NCBI GenBank assembly: GCA_964503335.1
Contig: CAZCZZ010000001.1
Span: 58,952-122,951 of the forward strand
DNA from: CAZCZZ01 sp964503335
GTDB lineage: Bacteria > Verrucomicrobiota > Kiritimatiellia > CAIVKH01
Direction of reading: 5' to 3'
DNA: 64,000 bases
Under the pieces are notes generated by a model. It did no database searches. It was not told where the DNA came from and saw nothing but the letters and a program-made list of their open reading frames with translations. Within the stretch, counting starts at the first letter, position 1, and each line of letters starts with the position of its first letter. The position numbers and the translations under genes were made by a program. Shown piece by piece: positions 41,530 through 49,154 of this stretch.

Positions 41530-43002
41530 ATGACAACCCGATTGTTCGCCTGCACAGTAGCGGTGCTCGCCTTGATGCCAATCCATCATGCCGTGCCGCA
41601 GGAAGCGTCACAGCCGCAGGGCGTGACGCTATCGATCTACGACGTAGGTTTCGCAATCGTTAATGAACTTCGGCGCGTCACCATGGGGCAGGGCGATAGC
41701 GAGATTGTATTGCGGCGGCTTCCTTCGCGCCTGGACCCATCGTCTGCATCGCTCACGCCCGCTGCGGGCGGAAGCGACGTCGCGCTGGGCGATCAGCGGT
41801 TTGAGTACGACCTCGGTGATTCCTACGGATTGCTCCGCCGCTATCTCGGGCGTGAAGTGACCGTGCGGACGCAAAATGGTGACTCCGTCGGCACGTTGAT
41901 CGCGGCGCCGCAGGCCAGTGCTGTCGATCTGCCCGTCACGCTGTCCATGAAAGGAGGCGACGTCCAGTCTGTCTTCTCGCTGGACGACATCCAAACGGTT
42001 ATCTTCCCCGGCGCCGGCACAGCGGCATTTACCTCACCAACGCTGATCTGGAGTGCCAAGTCCCCGCGTGAAGGGGTTCAGCAGATGCGTCTGTCGTATC
42101 TGGTGCACGGCCTGTCGTGGAATGCGTACCACGAGGTCATGCTGCAACCGGGCGGTGCCCGGGCCCATCTCTTCTCGCGTGTCGGCATCAAGAACGAGAC
42201 GGGTGGCCGATTCCAGAGTGCGCGGGCACGATTGATCACATCCGACAAGGGCGTTCGCGACCCGATTCTACCCGACGGCGAGGGACGCGATGATATTTCA
42301 TCGATGACGCGTTACAGCTATGGCGCGAAGGATCCCATCCTGGACCGGCTCGCTGCGAGCTACGCGCCTGTCGCTACGCACGAGCTTCCGGAACCCGTGT
42401 CACTCGTCGACGGGGAATCGTCGATCTTCGCCTTGACCCAGGCCCAGGACTTTCCTGTGGCGACGTTCTATGTGTACGACGGTGTGAAATTCGACCGTTT
42501 CCAGCGAAATCGAAGAAACGACTGGAACTACGGCACGGAGTATCACGAGAGCATCGAGACCCACGTCGAGATCGAGAATTCCGCAGCCGTCGGACTCGGT
42601 AAGAGCCTGCCTTCCGGTCGCGTCCGGCTTTACCAGCAGCGCGAGGATGGATCGATCGACCTGCTCGGCGAAGACCAGATGCACCCTGTAATGCCGGGCG
42701 AGAAGATGCATGTTCGCATCGGTCCCGCACGGGGGCTACGCGGTGAACGCGAGCGCACGGGCTTCTCCGAAATCCGGCCGCTCCACGAGTACGAAGAGAG
42801 TTTCGAAATCCGGCTTGAAAACGCGACCCAGGAAGACGTGCAGATTCGCGTGGTTGAGCACCTTTATCGATGGACAGACTATGAGATTGTGAAGTCGGAC
42901 ACGGAGTATGCCGCCGTCTCGCCTCAGACGATAGAGTTCAAAGCTGACGTCAGTGCCAACGGGAAGAGGGCCATCCATTACACCGTTCGCTATCGCTGGT
43001 AA
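41530..43002 (+). CDS. Exported DUF4139-domain protein
   Basis: 490 residues from ATG 41530, with a signal peptide (MTTRLFACTVAVLALMPIHHAVPQ). The opening (LSIYDVGFAIVNELRRVTMGQGDSEIVLRRLPSRLDPSSASL) and the later QQMRLSYLVHGLSWNAYHEVMLQPGG and YHESIETHVEIENSAAVGLGKSLPSGRVRLYQQREDGSIDLLGED match DUF4139-type beta-sandwich proteins, which are secreted and of unknown role. A paralogue follows immediately, and KefF-KefC come next on the same strand. Confidence 0.8.
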   Translation: MTTRLFACTVAVLALMPIHHAVPQEASQPQGVTLSIYDVGFAIVNELRRVTMGQGDSEIVLRRLPSRLDPSSASLTPAAGGSDVALGDQRFEYDLGDSYGLLRRYLGREVTVRTQNGDSVGTLIAAPQASAVDLPVTLSMKGGDVQSVFSLDDIQTVIFPGAGTAAFTSPTLIWSAKSPREGVQQMRLSYLVHGLSWNAYHEVMLQPGGARAHLFSRVGIKNETGGRFQSARARLITSDKGVRDPILPDGEGRDDISSMTRYSYGAKDPILDRLAASYAPVATHELPEPVSLVDGESSIFALTQAQDFPVATFYVYDGVKFDRFQRNRRNDWNYGTEYHESIETHVEIENSAAVGLGKSLPSGRVRLYQQREDGSIDLLGEDQMHPVMPGEKMHVRIGPARGLRGERERTGFSEIRPLHEYEESFEIRLENATQEDVQIRVVEHLYRWTDYEIVKSDTEYAAVSPQTIEFKADVSANGKRAIHYTVRYRW

Positions 43003-43042
43003 CTTCTGCACGGGGCGTATCGGCAGGGCCCATGGAATCATC

Positions 43043-44293
43043 GTGGCCGGACTGCTCATGCTTTGCCCGGCGCCGACGTTCTCCTCGGAACCCGTGCATC
43101 TTGTCCTGGGCGACGGCTGGGCGCTCGTTCGGCAAACGGGCAGCGTCGCCATTACAGGTGCGCTCTCCTCCGTTGAGCTGGGGGACATACCCGACGAAGC
43201 GGACCTTACAAGTCTTGCCATCTGGTCGCGACGCTACCCCGTCAAGCTCCTGTCCTGGGCGCGAGGAGGCCGGCTCCCGGATACCCCGCTCGCCACGAAT
43301 CAGGTCGATTTGACATGGCAGCCGACGCGGGCAGGAATCCACGGGATTCCAGATGCCCCTGTGCGCGTGATGCTCGAAAGCCCTGCACTGGGTGACCGTG
43401 AAGTTGTCATCGCCTACCTCATGACGGGAATCGTCTGGCAGGCACGCTACAACGCAGTCATACGGGGAGACCTGACCAACGAACTGGATGTCCTCGCGAT
43501 CGACCTTGAGGCGGCGGTGATCTTGAGCAATGCGACTAGCCGATCGTTTCATGACGCCCAAATCCATCTCGTGACCGCCAGGTCGCGACCGGATGTGGCA
43601 AGTCAGAACGATGCGGGGTTCTTTATGATGGACGAAGACGACCCACTCTCCGACCTGTGGATGAAGGAGGAGGTCGTGCAAGAACGGATCGAGGAATACC
43701 CCGTCCCCGGCTTGGTTTCCCTTGCCGCGGGAACCGAAGTTCGTGTGCCGCTGGCCCGCGCCCAGCGACAGCCGGCGAGGAGACTTTACGGGGTACAGTG
43801 GGACGATTTCGCGGGGGCTGGCGATGAGCGTGGTGCGGAATTGGAGCGTTGGATTGTCCTGCGGAACGACCCGTCCGTCGGACTGGGCGTTGCGATGCCG
43901 GCCGGCTGGGCGCAGATCTATGTCGGGGGTTTGCGCAATGCTCTTTATCAGTTCGCATGGTTCGGCCACACGCCACGCGCGGGCGAAATCCGGATCAGCT
44001 TGGGCACGTCGGACCGCGTTCGCGCGTCACGCCGCTTTGTCGATCGCACGCAGATGTCGCGCGGCCTTTCCCGCGAGACATACCAGATGGAAATTCAGAA
44101 TGAGTTGGAAAGCGTTATCGCCCTTGAAATTGATGAACGGCCGCAGACCACGCTGTCCTGGACGGTTGAGAAGGTCAGCGGAGCCGACTACTTCACGCAG
44201 GGACGCCGTATTGTATTCACTGCCAATGTGAACGCACGCAGCACGCTCAGGATTCAATACGTCCTGGTCGTTCAGGAACCATCGGATCTCTGA
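43043..44293 (+). CDS. Second exported DUF4139-like protein
   Basis: A paralogue of the preceding gene, with the same order of motifs: DGWALVRQTGSVAITGALSSVELGDIP, EVVIAYLMTGIVWQARYNAVIRGDL, ERWIVLRNDPSVGLGVAMPAGWAQIYVGG and a C-terminal interface strand. The start is unclear: GTG 43043 gives a short signal (AGLLMLCPAPTFSS) and about 416 residues; a GTG at 42953 would overlap the upstream gene. The first half is shorter than in its neighbour. Function unknown; the pair may form a complex in the periplasm. Confidence 0.7.
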   Translation: MAGLLMLCPAPTFSSEPVHLVLGDGWALVRQTGSVAITGALSSVELGDIPDEADLTSLAIWSRRYPVKLLSWARGGRLPDTPLATNQVDLTWQPTRAGIHGIPDAPVRVMLESPALGDREVVIAYLMTGIVWQARYNAVIRGDLTNELDVLAIDLEAAVILSNATSRSFHDAQIHLVTARSRPDVASQNDAGFFMMDEDDPLSDLWMKEEVVQERIEEYPVPGLVSLAAGTEVRVPLARAQRQPARRLYGVQWDDFAGAGDERGAELERWIVLRNDPSVGLGVAMPAGWAQIYVGGLRNALYQFAWFGHTPRAGEIRISLGTSDRVRASRRFVDRTQMSRGLSRETYQMEIQNELESVIALEIDERPQTTLSWTVEKVSGADYFTQGRRIVFTANVNARSTLRIQYVLVVQEPSDL

Positions 44294-44296
44294 ACG

Positions 44297-44914
44297 ATGA
44301 CAAGGCCCCGTCGTATCCTGATCCTGTTTGCCCATCCCGCGCTTGAACGCTCACGCACCAACAGCGTGTTGGCCGACGAAGCCTCGCGAGTGGATGGCGT
44401 CACAGTGCACGATCTCTATGAGTCCTATCCGGATTTCATGATCGATGTCAAAAGGGAGCAGGGGTTGCTGGTCGATCACGACGTCATCATCTTCCAGCAC
44501 CCATTCTACTGGTATAGCACGCCTTCCCTGGTGAAAGAGTGGCAGGACCTCGTCCTCGAACACCGTTGGGCTTACGGAGTTGGAGGCACCGCTCTGAAAG
44601 GCAAGATTGCCTTCAATGCGATCACCACGGGAGGAGGGCGCGATGCATACCAGCGTGACGGATTTCACAAACACGGGATACGCGATTTCCTCCTCCCGCA
44701 CGAGCGCACGGCTTGCCTGTGCGGTATGACCTATCTCGCGCCGTTCGTCGTCCATGGGTCCCTGCGCGTCGAAGGTCGCGATCAGGCGGCCCCGTTTGCC
44801 GCGTCCTACCGCCTGCTGCTTGAAGCCTTGAGGGACAACCGGTTCGACATTCAAAAGGCCACACGCGCGCAGAGGCTCAACGATGACCTCGCATCCCTGG
44901 TTGTGTCACCATGA
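44297..44914 (+). CDS. kefF: KefF-type NAD(P)H:quinone oxidoreductase (Kef ancillary protein)
   Basis: A flavodoxin-like FMN protein of 205 residues: ILILFAHPALERSRTNSVLADEAS, the flavin loop QHPFYWYSTPSLVKEWQDLVLEHRWAYGVGG and FNAITTGGGRDAYQRDGFH. It matches the KefF/MdaB family, whose members bind and activate the KefC antiporter and reduce quinones or electrophiles. Its stop overlaps the start of kefC (ATGA), the usual arrangement, so the call rests on both sequence and context. Confidence 0.92.
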   Translation: MTRPRRILILFAHPALERSRTNSVLADEASRVDGVTVHDLYESYPDFMIDVKREQGLLVDHDVIIFQHPFYWYSTPSLVKEWQDLVLEHRWAYGVGGTALKGKIAFNAITTGGGRDAYQRDGFHKHGIRDFLLPHERTACLCGMTYLAPFVVHGSLRVEGRDQAAPFAASYRLLLEALRDNRFDIQKATRAQRLNDDLASLVVSP

Positions 44915-46785
44915 ACGGCGGCCTGCTCCATCTCACGTTCATCTTCCTCGTCGCAGCCGTCATCGCCGTTCCCATCGCAAAGCGCCTCGGGCTCGGCTCC
45001 GTGCTGGGCTATCTCGCCGCCGGCATCCTGATCGGGCCCTTCGGGCTCAGTCTGCTCGGAGGCAGGGGTGACGAGGTCATGCACTTCGCCGAGTTCGGGG
45101 TGGTGATGATGCTGTTCCTTATCGGGCTCGAACTTCAGCCGCCGTTGCTCTGGAAGCTGCGAGGACCCATCTTCGGCATGGGCGGACTGCAAGTGGTCAT
45201 ATCGGGACTGCTCGGGCTCGTCATCGGGCCCCTTTTCGACCTCACCTGGCAGATGGGCCTCGCCATCGGACTGATCCTCGCCATGTCCTCCACGGCCATC
45301 GTGCTGCAGACCCTCGGTGAGAAGAATCTTCTGAAGACGCAAGGCGGTCAGGCCTCCTTTGCCGTCCTCCTCTTTCAGGACATCGCGGTCATTCCCATTC
45401 TGGCCCTGCTGCCGTTGCTTGCCTTTGCGTCGCCCATCTCCACGGGTGACCACATGGGCCAGGCGGTGGGGATGCCGGGATGGAAACGCGCGCTCATGAT
45501 CATCGGCGCCGTCACGGCCATCGTGCTGGCCGGCCGCTATCTCCTGCGACCTGTCTTTCGCGCCATCGCCGGAACGAAGCTGCGGGAACTGTTCACCGCC
45601 GCCGCGTTGCTCATCGTCGTGGGCATCGCCCTGCTGATGGAGAAGGTCGGTCTCTCTCCTGCGCTGGGCGCGTTCGTCGGCGGCGTGGTCCTCGCGAACA
45701 GTGAGTATCGGCATGAACTGGAATCGGATATCGAGCCGTTCAAGGGACTCCTGCTCGGCGTGTTCTTCATGACCGTGGGGGCCGGCATCGATTTCGCGCT
45801 CATTGCGAATGAGCCCGGCTCGATTCTCGGGCTCGTCGCTCTCGTGCTCTTCCTGAAAGCAGTGGTGCTCCTGCTGCTGACACAGCTCTTCGCCCTGAAG
45901 GGCGCTGCGCGCTGGCTTGTTGCGCTTGGCCTTGCCCAGGGTGGCGAATTCGCCTTTGTGCTGCTGTCCTTCGCAAAGCAGGCAGGTGTCCTGACGAGTG
46001 AGGTCACGGCACCGTTGATGGCGGTGGTGGCCCTTTCCATGGCGGTGACGCCGATCCTCTTCATTGCGCACGACGCGATCGCCCGCCGGCACGCCGCTGC
46101 CGCGAAAGCGTCCCGCGAGGCCGATACCATTGACGAGAAGGATAACCCGGTGATCATCGCGGGATACGGTCGGTTCGGAACAACCGTCGGTCGTTATCTC
46201 CAATCACACGGGATTCGGTCGACCGTGCTGGATCTCGACCCGGAACAGGTGGACACGCTGCGGCGCATCGGGATGAAGGTGTACTATGGCGACGCATCGC
46301 GAATCGACCTGCTCAAATCGGCAGGCGCCGAGCATGCGAAACTGCTGGTTGTCGCGGTCAACGACGCCGCCGCGACGCGAAAGATCGTTCACACGGCGAA
46401 GGAGCACTTTCCCCATCTGCAGCTCCTCGTCCGTGTCGATCACCGGTCGCTGGCCTATGAGATGATCCAGCACGGGATCGATCGCGTCTACCGCGAGGTC
46501 TTCGACAGCGCGCTCGTCTGCGGCGATGAAGCCTATCGACTTCTTGGCGGCCGCGCCTATCGGTCGAACCGTGGCATTCGCGAATTCCGTCGGAGGGATG
46601 AAAAATCGCTGCGCGAGCTTTCGCGCCTGTGGGGCGACGAGAAGCACTTCTTTGAAGCCGCGCGCAAGGTGATCGCCGAGGAAGAGCAGCTCCTGAAGAC
46701 AGGGCTTGGTCCGACTGGCGAAGACCATGCGTGGGACAACACGACGCTGCGTGAGGATGTCGGCCCCGGCGTGAAGCCCGAGTAA
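44911..46785 (+). CDS. Glutathione-regulated K+/H+ antiporter KefC/KefB type
   Basis: An inner-membrane CPA2 antiporter of 624 residues. The N-terminus (AAVIAVPIAKRLGLGSVLGYLAAGILIGPFGLSLLGG, then HFAEFGVVMMLFLIGLELQPPLLWKLR) and SSTAIVLQTLGEKN match KefB/KefC. About 12 helices extend to residue 385. The cytosolic part is a RCK/TrkA-N Rossmann domain (VIIAGYGRFGTTVGRYLQSHG...LDLDPEQVDTLRRIGMKVYYGDASR) that senses glutathione adducts and NAD(H). It ejects K+ and acidifies the cytoplasm during electrophile stress. Confidence 0.94.
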   Translation: MNGGLLHLTFIFLVAAVIAVPIAKRLGLGSVLGYLAAGILIGPFGLSLLGGRGDEVMHFAEFGVVMMLFLIGLELQPPLLWKLRGPIFGMGGLQVVISGLLGLVIGPLFDLTWQMGLAIGLILAMSSTAIVLQTLGEKNLLKTQGGQASFAVLLFQDIAVIPILALLPLLAFASPISTGDHMGQAVGMPGWKRALMIIGAVTAIVLAGRYLLRPVFRAIAGTKLRELFTAAALLIVVGIALLMEKVGLSPALGAFVGGVVLANSEYRHELESDIEPFKGLLLGVFFMTVGAGIDFALIANEPGSILGLVALVLFLKAVVLLLLTQLFALKGAARWLVALGLAQGGEFAFVLLSFAKQAGVLTSEVTAPLMAVVALSMAVTPILFIAHDAIARRHAAAAKASREADTIDEKDNPVIIAGYGRFGTTVGRYLQSHGIRSTVLDLDPEQVDTLRRIGMKVYYGDASRIDLLKSAGAEHAKLLVVAVNDAAATRKIVHTAKEHFPHLQLLVRVDHRSLAYEMIQHGIDRVYREVFDSALVCGDEAYRLLGGRAYRSNRGIREFRRRDEKSLRELSRLWGDEKHFFEAARKVIAEEEQLLKTGLGPTGEDHAWDNTTLREDVGPGVKPE

Positions 46786-46866
46786 CTCTGCACACACTCG
46801 CATTGACTTGGCAGTTCTCTGGGATAGGATTTGGCCCACAAGGTCACATTGCAAGGAGGTACAGCA

Positions 46867-47382
46867 ATGAAGCGCAGCACTTGGTACTTGTTTCTCGCCG
46901 TCCTGTTCGCCGCCACGTACAGCACGTTCGCCGAGAGCCCTCACCAGCTCGGAGGTGGCGCTCACTACTGGAGAACCATTGACGACATCGAAGACGACGA
47001 AGAAGTCGACGACGATGGTTTCGGCTGGGTCGCCTCCTATCAGTACAAACCCCAGCTTCTCGGACTGGGTGTCGATGTCGAATGGAAAGAGAAGGGGTTC
47101 GGCGGGGCGCCGGAAGATGTATACGAGCCGCAAGCCTACCTGATCCTCGGTCAGGCGTTGTATGGCGCAGCCGGAATCGGCGGCTACTACACCGACGGCG
47201 AATTCGCCGATGATCCCTTCTATCTGTTCCGCGCAGGCTTGGATCTCGAGCTTATCCCCGCCATCCACATCGACATCCACGCCATCTACCGGTTCGAGAA
47301 CTGGGATACAGTGGAAGATGATGCCACCGATATCGACACCGACACGGTAACCCTTGGGGCCGCCCTCCGGTTCGAACTGTAG
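46867..47382 (+). CDS. Outer-membrane beta-barrel protein
   Basis: 171 residues from ATG 46867, preceded by AAGGAGGT (46853-46860). A signal peptide (MKRSTWYLFLAVLFAATYSTFAES) is followed by about eight amphipathic strands with aromatic residues (GGGAHYWRTIDD, WVASYQYKPQ, AYLILGQALYGAAGIGGYYT, IDIHAIYRFENW) and a terminal ALRFEL strand. The size suggests an eight-stranded OmpA/OmpW-like barrel. Many Asp/Glu residues lie in the loops. Function unknown. Confidence 0.78.
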   Translation: MKRSTWYLFLAVLFAATYSTFAESPHQLGGGAHYWRTIDDIEDDEEVDDDGFGWVASYQYKPQLLGLGVDVEWKEKGFGGAPEDVYEPQAYLILGQALYGAAGIGGYYTDGEFADDPFYLFRAGLDLELIPAIHIDIHAIYRFENWDTVEDDATDIDTDTVTLGAALRFEL

Positions 47383-47408
47383 CATCGCGATATCCGCTCT
47401 TGTCTTTC

Positions 47409-47438
47409 GGGGCGAATCGGTCATAGTCGCCCCTCTTT
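47409..47438 (+). terminator. Rho-independent terminator after the outer-membrane protein gene
   Basis: GGGGCGA pairs with TCGCCCC around an 11-base loop and is followed by TCTTTCC. It lies 27 bases after the stop codon and before tRNA-Pro. Confidence 0.7.
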
Positions 47439-47483
47439 CCAAGGTCTGGCGACGATTGGCTCGTAGGACAGGCCTTTGGACAT

Positions 47484-47560
47484 CGGGGCGTGGCTCAGTT
47501 TGGTAGAGCGCTTGGTTCGGGACCAAGAGGTCGTAGGTTCAAATCCTATCGCCCCGACCA
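47484..47560 (+). tRNA. tRNA-Pro (CGG), CCA encoded
   Basis: A 77-base cloverleaf: acceptor CGGGGCG/CGCCCCG, D arm with GGCTCAGTTTGGTAGAGC, anticodon stem CTTGG/CCAAG with loop TTCGGGA (anticodon CGG), T arm GTAGG/CCTAT with loop TTCAAAT, then A-CCA. The 3' part from the T-loop (47540) and the following hairpin are repeated 180 bases downstream. Confidence 0.95.
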
Positions 47561-47599
47561 TTTAAGCCGGTGTGGATGCGTGAGCATCTGCACCGGCTT
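47540..47599. repeat. 60-bp direct repeat, copy 1 (tRNA-Pro 3' end plus hairpin)
   Basis: Starts in the T-loop (CAAATCC) and ends after the 16-bp stem AAGCCGGTG...CACCGGCTT. It is identical to 47720-47779; period 180. Confidence 0.9.
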
Positions 47600-47719
47600 A
47601 ATTGCTTTGTAGGCGATGGGATGCAGAACGACGTTCATTAACGTGCGCGGGGAAGCGCACGTTAACGGCTGACGCGAAGCGCAGCCCCGAAGGGCAAGCG
47701 GTGCGGGTGCACCGCGCTG
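47600..47719. other. Structured spacer between the two tRNA-Pro 3' ends
   Basis: 120 bases without a gene. It contains an 11-bp perfect hairpin (TTAACGTGCGC with GCGCACGTTAA around GGGGAA), GGCTG/CAGCC enclosing CGC-GAA-GCG, the motif CAGCCCCGAAGGGCAAG shared with the tRNA-fMet spacer, and a GCGGTGC/GCACCGC hairpin just before the second tRNA end. GGCGATGGGAT near its start can pair with ATCCTATCGCC of the second tRNA 3' end (one G-U pair). Confidence 0.7.
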
Positions 47720-47779
47720 CAAATCCTATCGCCCCGACCATTTAAGCCGGTGTGGATGCGTGAGCATCTGCACCGGCTT
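47720..47779. repeat. 60-bp direct repeat, copy 2 (displaced tRNA-Pro 3' end)
   Basis: Identical to 47540-47599, including CCA and the hairpin. It lies 54 bases upstream of the ECF sigma gene, so promoter elements for that gene must be inside or beside this repeat. Confidence 0.9.
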
Positions 47780-47833
47780 TCAACTTTTGGGCTCACCCTT
47801 GTTCATGACAGACCAAGGGCGTATAACGCCTGT

Positions 47834-48451
47834 ATGTCCGATCAGACCGATCCGTCCTATCCGTCACATCTGGATATCGATCCCGCCCGATGGGTAAACG
47901 ACTACGGCGACTACCTTTATCGCTTCGCCCTGTCGCGTGTACGCGACCAGGCCACCGCACAGGATCTCGTTCAGGAAACATTCCTCGCCGCACTCCACGC
48001 GGCCGATCGCTATTCGGCTCGCGCGACGGAGCGGACATGGCTTACGGGCATCCTAAAGTTCAAGATCATCGACTACTACCGCGCATCCAAACGCGAGCCG
48101 CTGATCGGGGACCTGAAGCCGGAAGGTGACCCGTCTTCAACCTTCGACGATGACGGACACTGGCTTATCGACCAACCGACAGCGCCGAAGGAGTGGGACG
48201 AGAAGCTGGTCGCCGAAATGGATCGCGAGGCGTTTTGGAAACACTTCAAGGCCTGTTCGGAGAAACTGCCGGAACAGACGCGGCAGGTGTTCCTGTTGCG
48301 TGAGGTGGACGACGTGGACAGTGATGCGATTTGTTCACGCCTCGGCATCTCCGCCCAGAACTTCTGGACGATCATGCACCGCGCCCGCACGGCACTGCGA
48401 CGGTGCCTCGAGGCCACCTTCTTCAGTCAGCCGACAGGATCAGGCCGGTAG
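47834..48451 (+). CDS. ECF sigma factor (sigma-70 family)
   Basis: 205 residues from ATG 47834. Region 2 is YGDYLYRFALSRVRDQATAQDLVQETFLAALHAADRYSARATERTWLTGILKFKIIDYYR; region 4 is LPEQTRQVFLLREVDDVDSDAICSRLGISAQNFWTIMHRARTALRRCLE. This pattern fits RpoE-like group 4 sigma factors. The first 11 residues (MSDQTDPSYPS) are coded by a GATCAGACCGATCCGTCC repeat-like stretch. The convergent downstream gene encodes a ZAS-type anti-sigma protein, and the stop codons overlap by 12 bases. Confidence 0.9.
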   Translation: MSDQTDPSYPSHLDIDPARWVNDYGDYLYRFALSRVRDQATAQDLVQETFLAALHAADRYSARATERTWLTGILKFKIIDYYRASKREPLIGDLKPEGDPSSTFDDDGHWLIDQPTAPKEWDEKLVAEMDREAFWKHFKACSEKLPEQTRQVFLLREVDDVDSDAICSRLGISAQNFWTIMHRARTALRRCLEATFFSQPTGSGR

Positions 48452-49066
48452 GGCGGAATTGCCGTGACTCGTTGTTGAGGATGACAGGCGAAGCCACAGG
48501 GCCACTGCAACAAGACCAAGAATCGTCCAACCGATGAAGCAGCACATCGGAAACCCCTCCGGTGTGGCCGAGAATAGCCCGACGGCTCTCCCCAGAAGGA
48601 AAGGCCAACTGAGTACGGCGTGCAGCACTACCAGAAGGCCGCTGTTACCCCCCTCGATTTCCACGCAGGCAATACACCACTGGCTGGCCCGCGCCAGAAG
48701 CGCTGCGAAAAAGGGCACGGCGAGAAAGACGGCGGCCTTGAATCGCCATGCGAGACGCGGACTCGACACCGGTTGCAGGTTCCGGGCCTCTGCACACAGC
48801 CGGGCGATCATGTTTGCGCGCACCTGCCCGGGAAGCGCTTGGTCCTGTTCTTCTGTCAGTCGATCGGCATTCCTGGTTAGGGCTGCCCGCATGGCCCGAA
48901 GCTGGTTGGCATACCGGGCGCACCAGACGCAAACCGAGAAATGAAGCTGGATGCGGATGCGATCGGCCAAGCTCAGTCTTGTTTCCTGCGATTTGGATAC
49001 CAGGCGTGTCACCTCCCTGCATGGGGGAGTACTACGGGCAACCAGTTGTTCAATCCACGATGGCAT
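48440..49066 (-). CDS. ZAS-type anti-sigma factor, membrane-bound, convergent with the sigma gene
   Basis: 208 residues from ATG 49066. The N-terminal cytosolic part has the zinc anti-sigma motif HFSVCVWC (HxxxCxxC) near residue 45, followed by YANQLRAMRAALTRN. Two or three membrane helices follow (AAVFLAVPFFAALLARA, LLVVLHAVLSWPFLLGRAVGLF, CCFIGWTILGLVAVALWL). It is the obvious inhibitor of the neighbouring ECF factor, but it is encoded on the opposite strand instead of downstream in the same operon. The 3' ends overlap, so antisense regulation is possible. Confidence 0.75.
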   Translation of the reverse strand: MPSWIEQLVARSTPPCREVTRLVSKSQETRLSLADRIRIQLHFSVCVWCARYANQLRAMRAALTRNADRLTEEQDQALPGQVRANMIARLCAEARNLQPVSSPRLAWRFKAAVFLAVPFFAALLARASQWCIACVEIEGGNSGLLVVLHAVLSWPFLLGRAVGLFSATPEGFPMCCFIGWTILGLVAVALWLRLSSSTTSHGNSALPA

Positions 49067-49154
49067 GACACTCCGATCAATCGGTCGGGAATGTGAACCG
49101 ATCCTGACACGATTTCGACATCCGATTTGAACCTCGCCCGGGATAGGGCATCTT

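Noticed and set aside
44851..46203. A 450-codon minus-strand open frame antisense to kefC
   Set aside because: Composition is that of a shadow frame (His, Arg, Gln and Asp rich without structure) and kefC is certain on the other strand.
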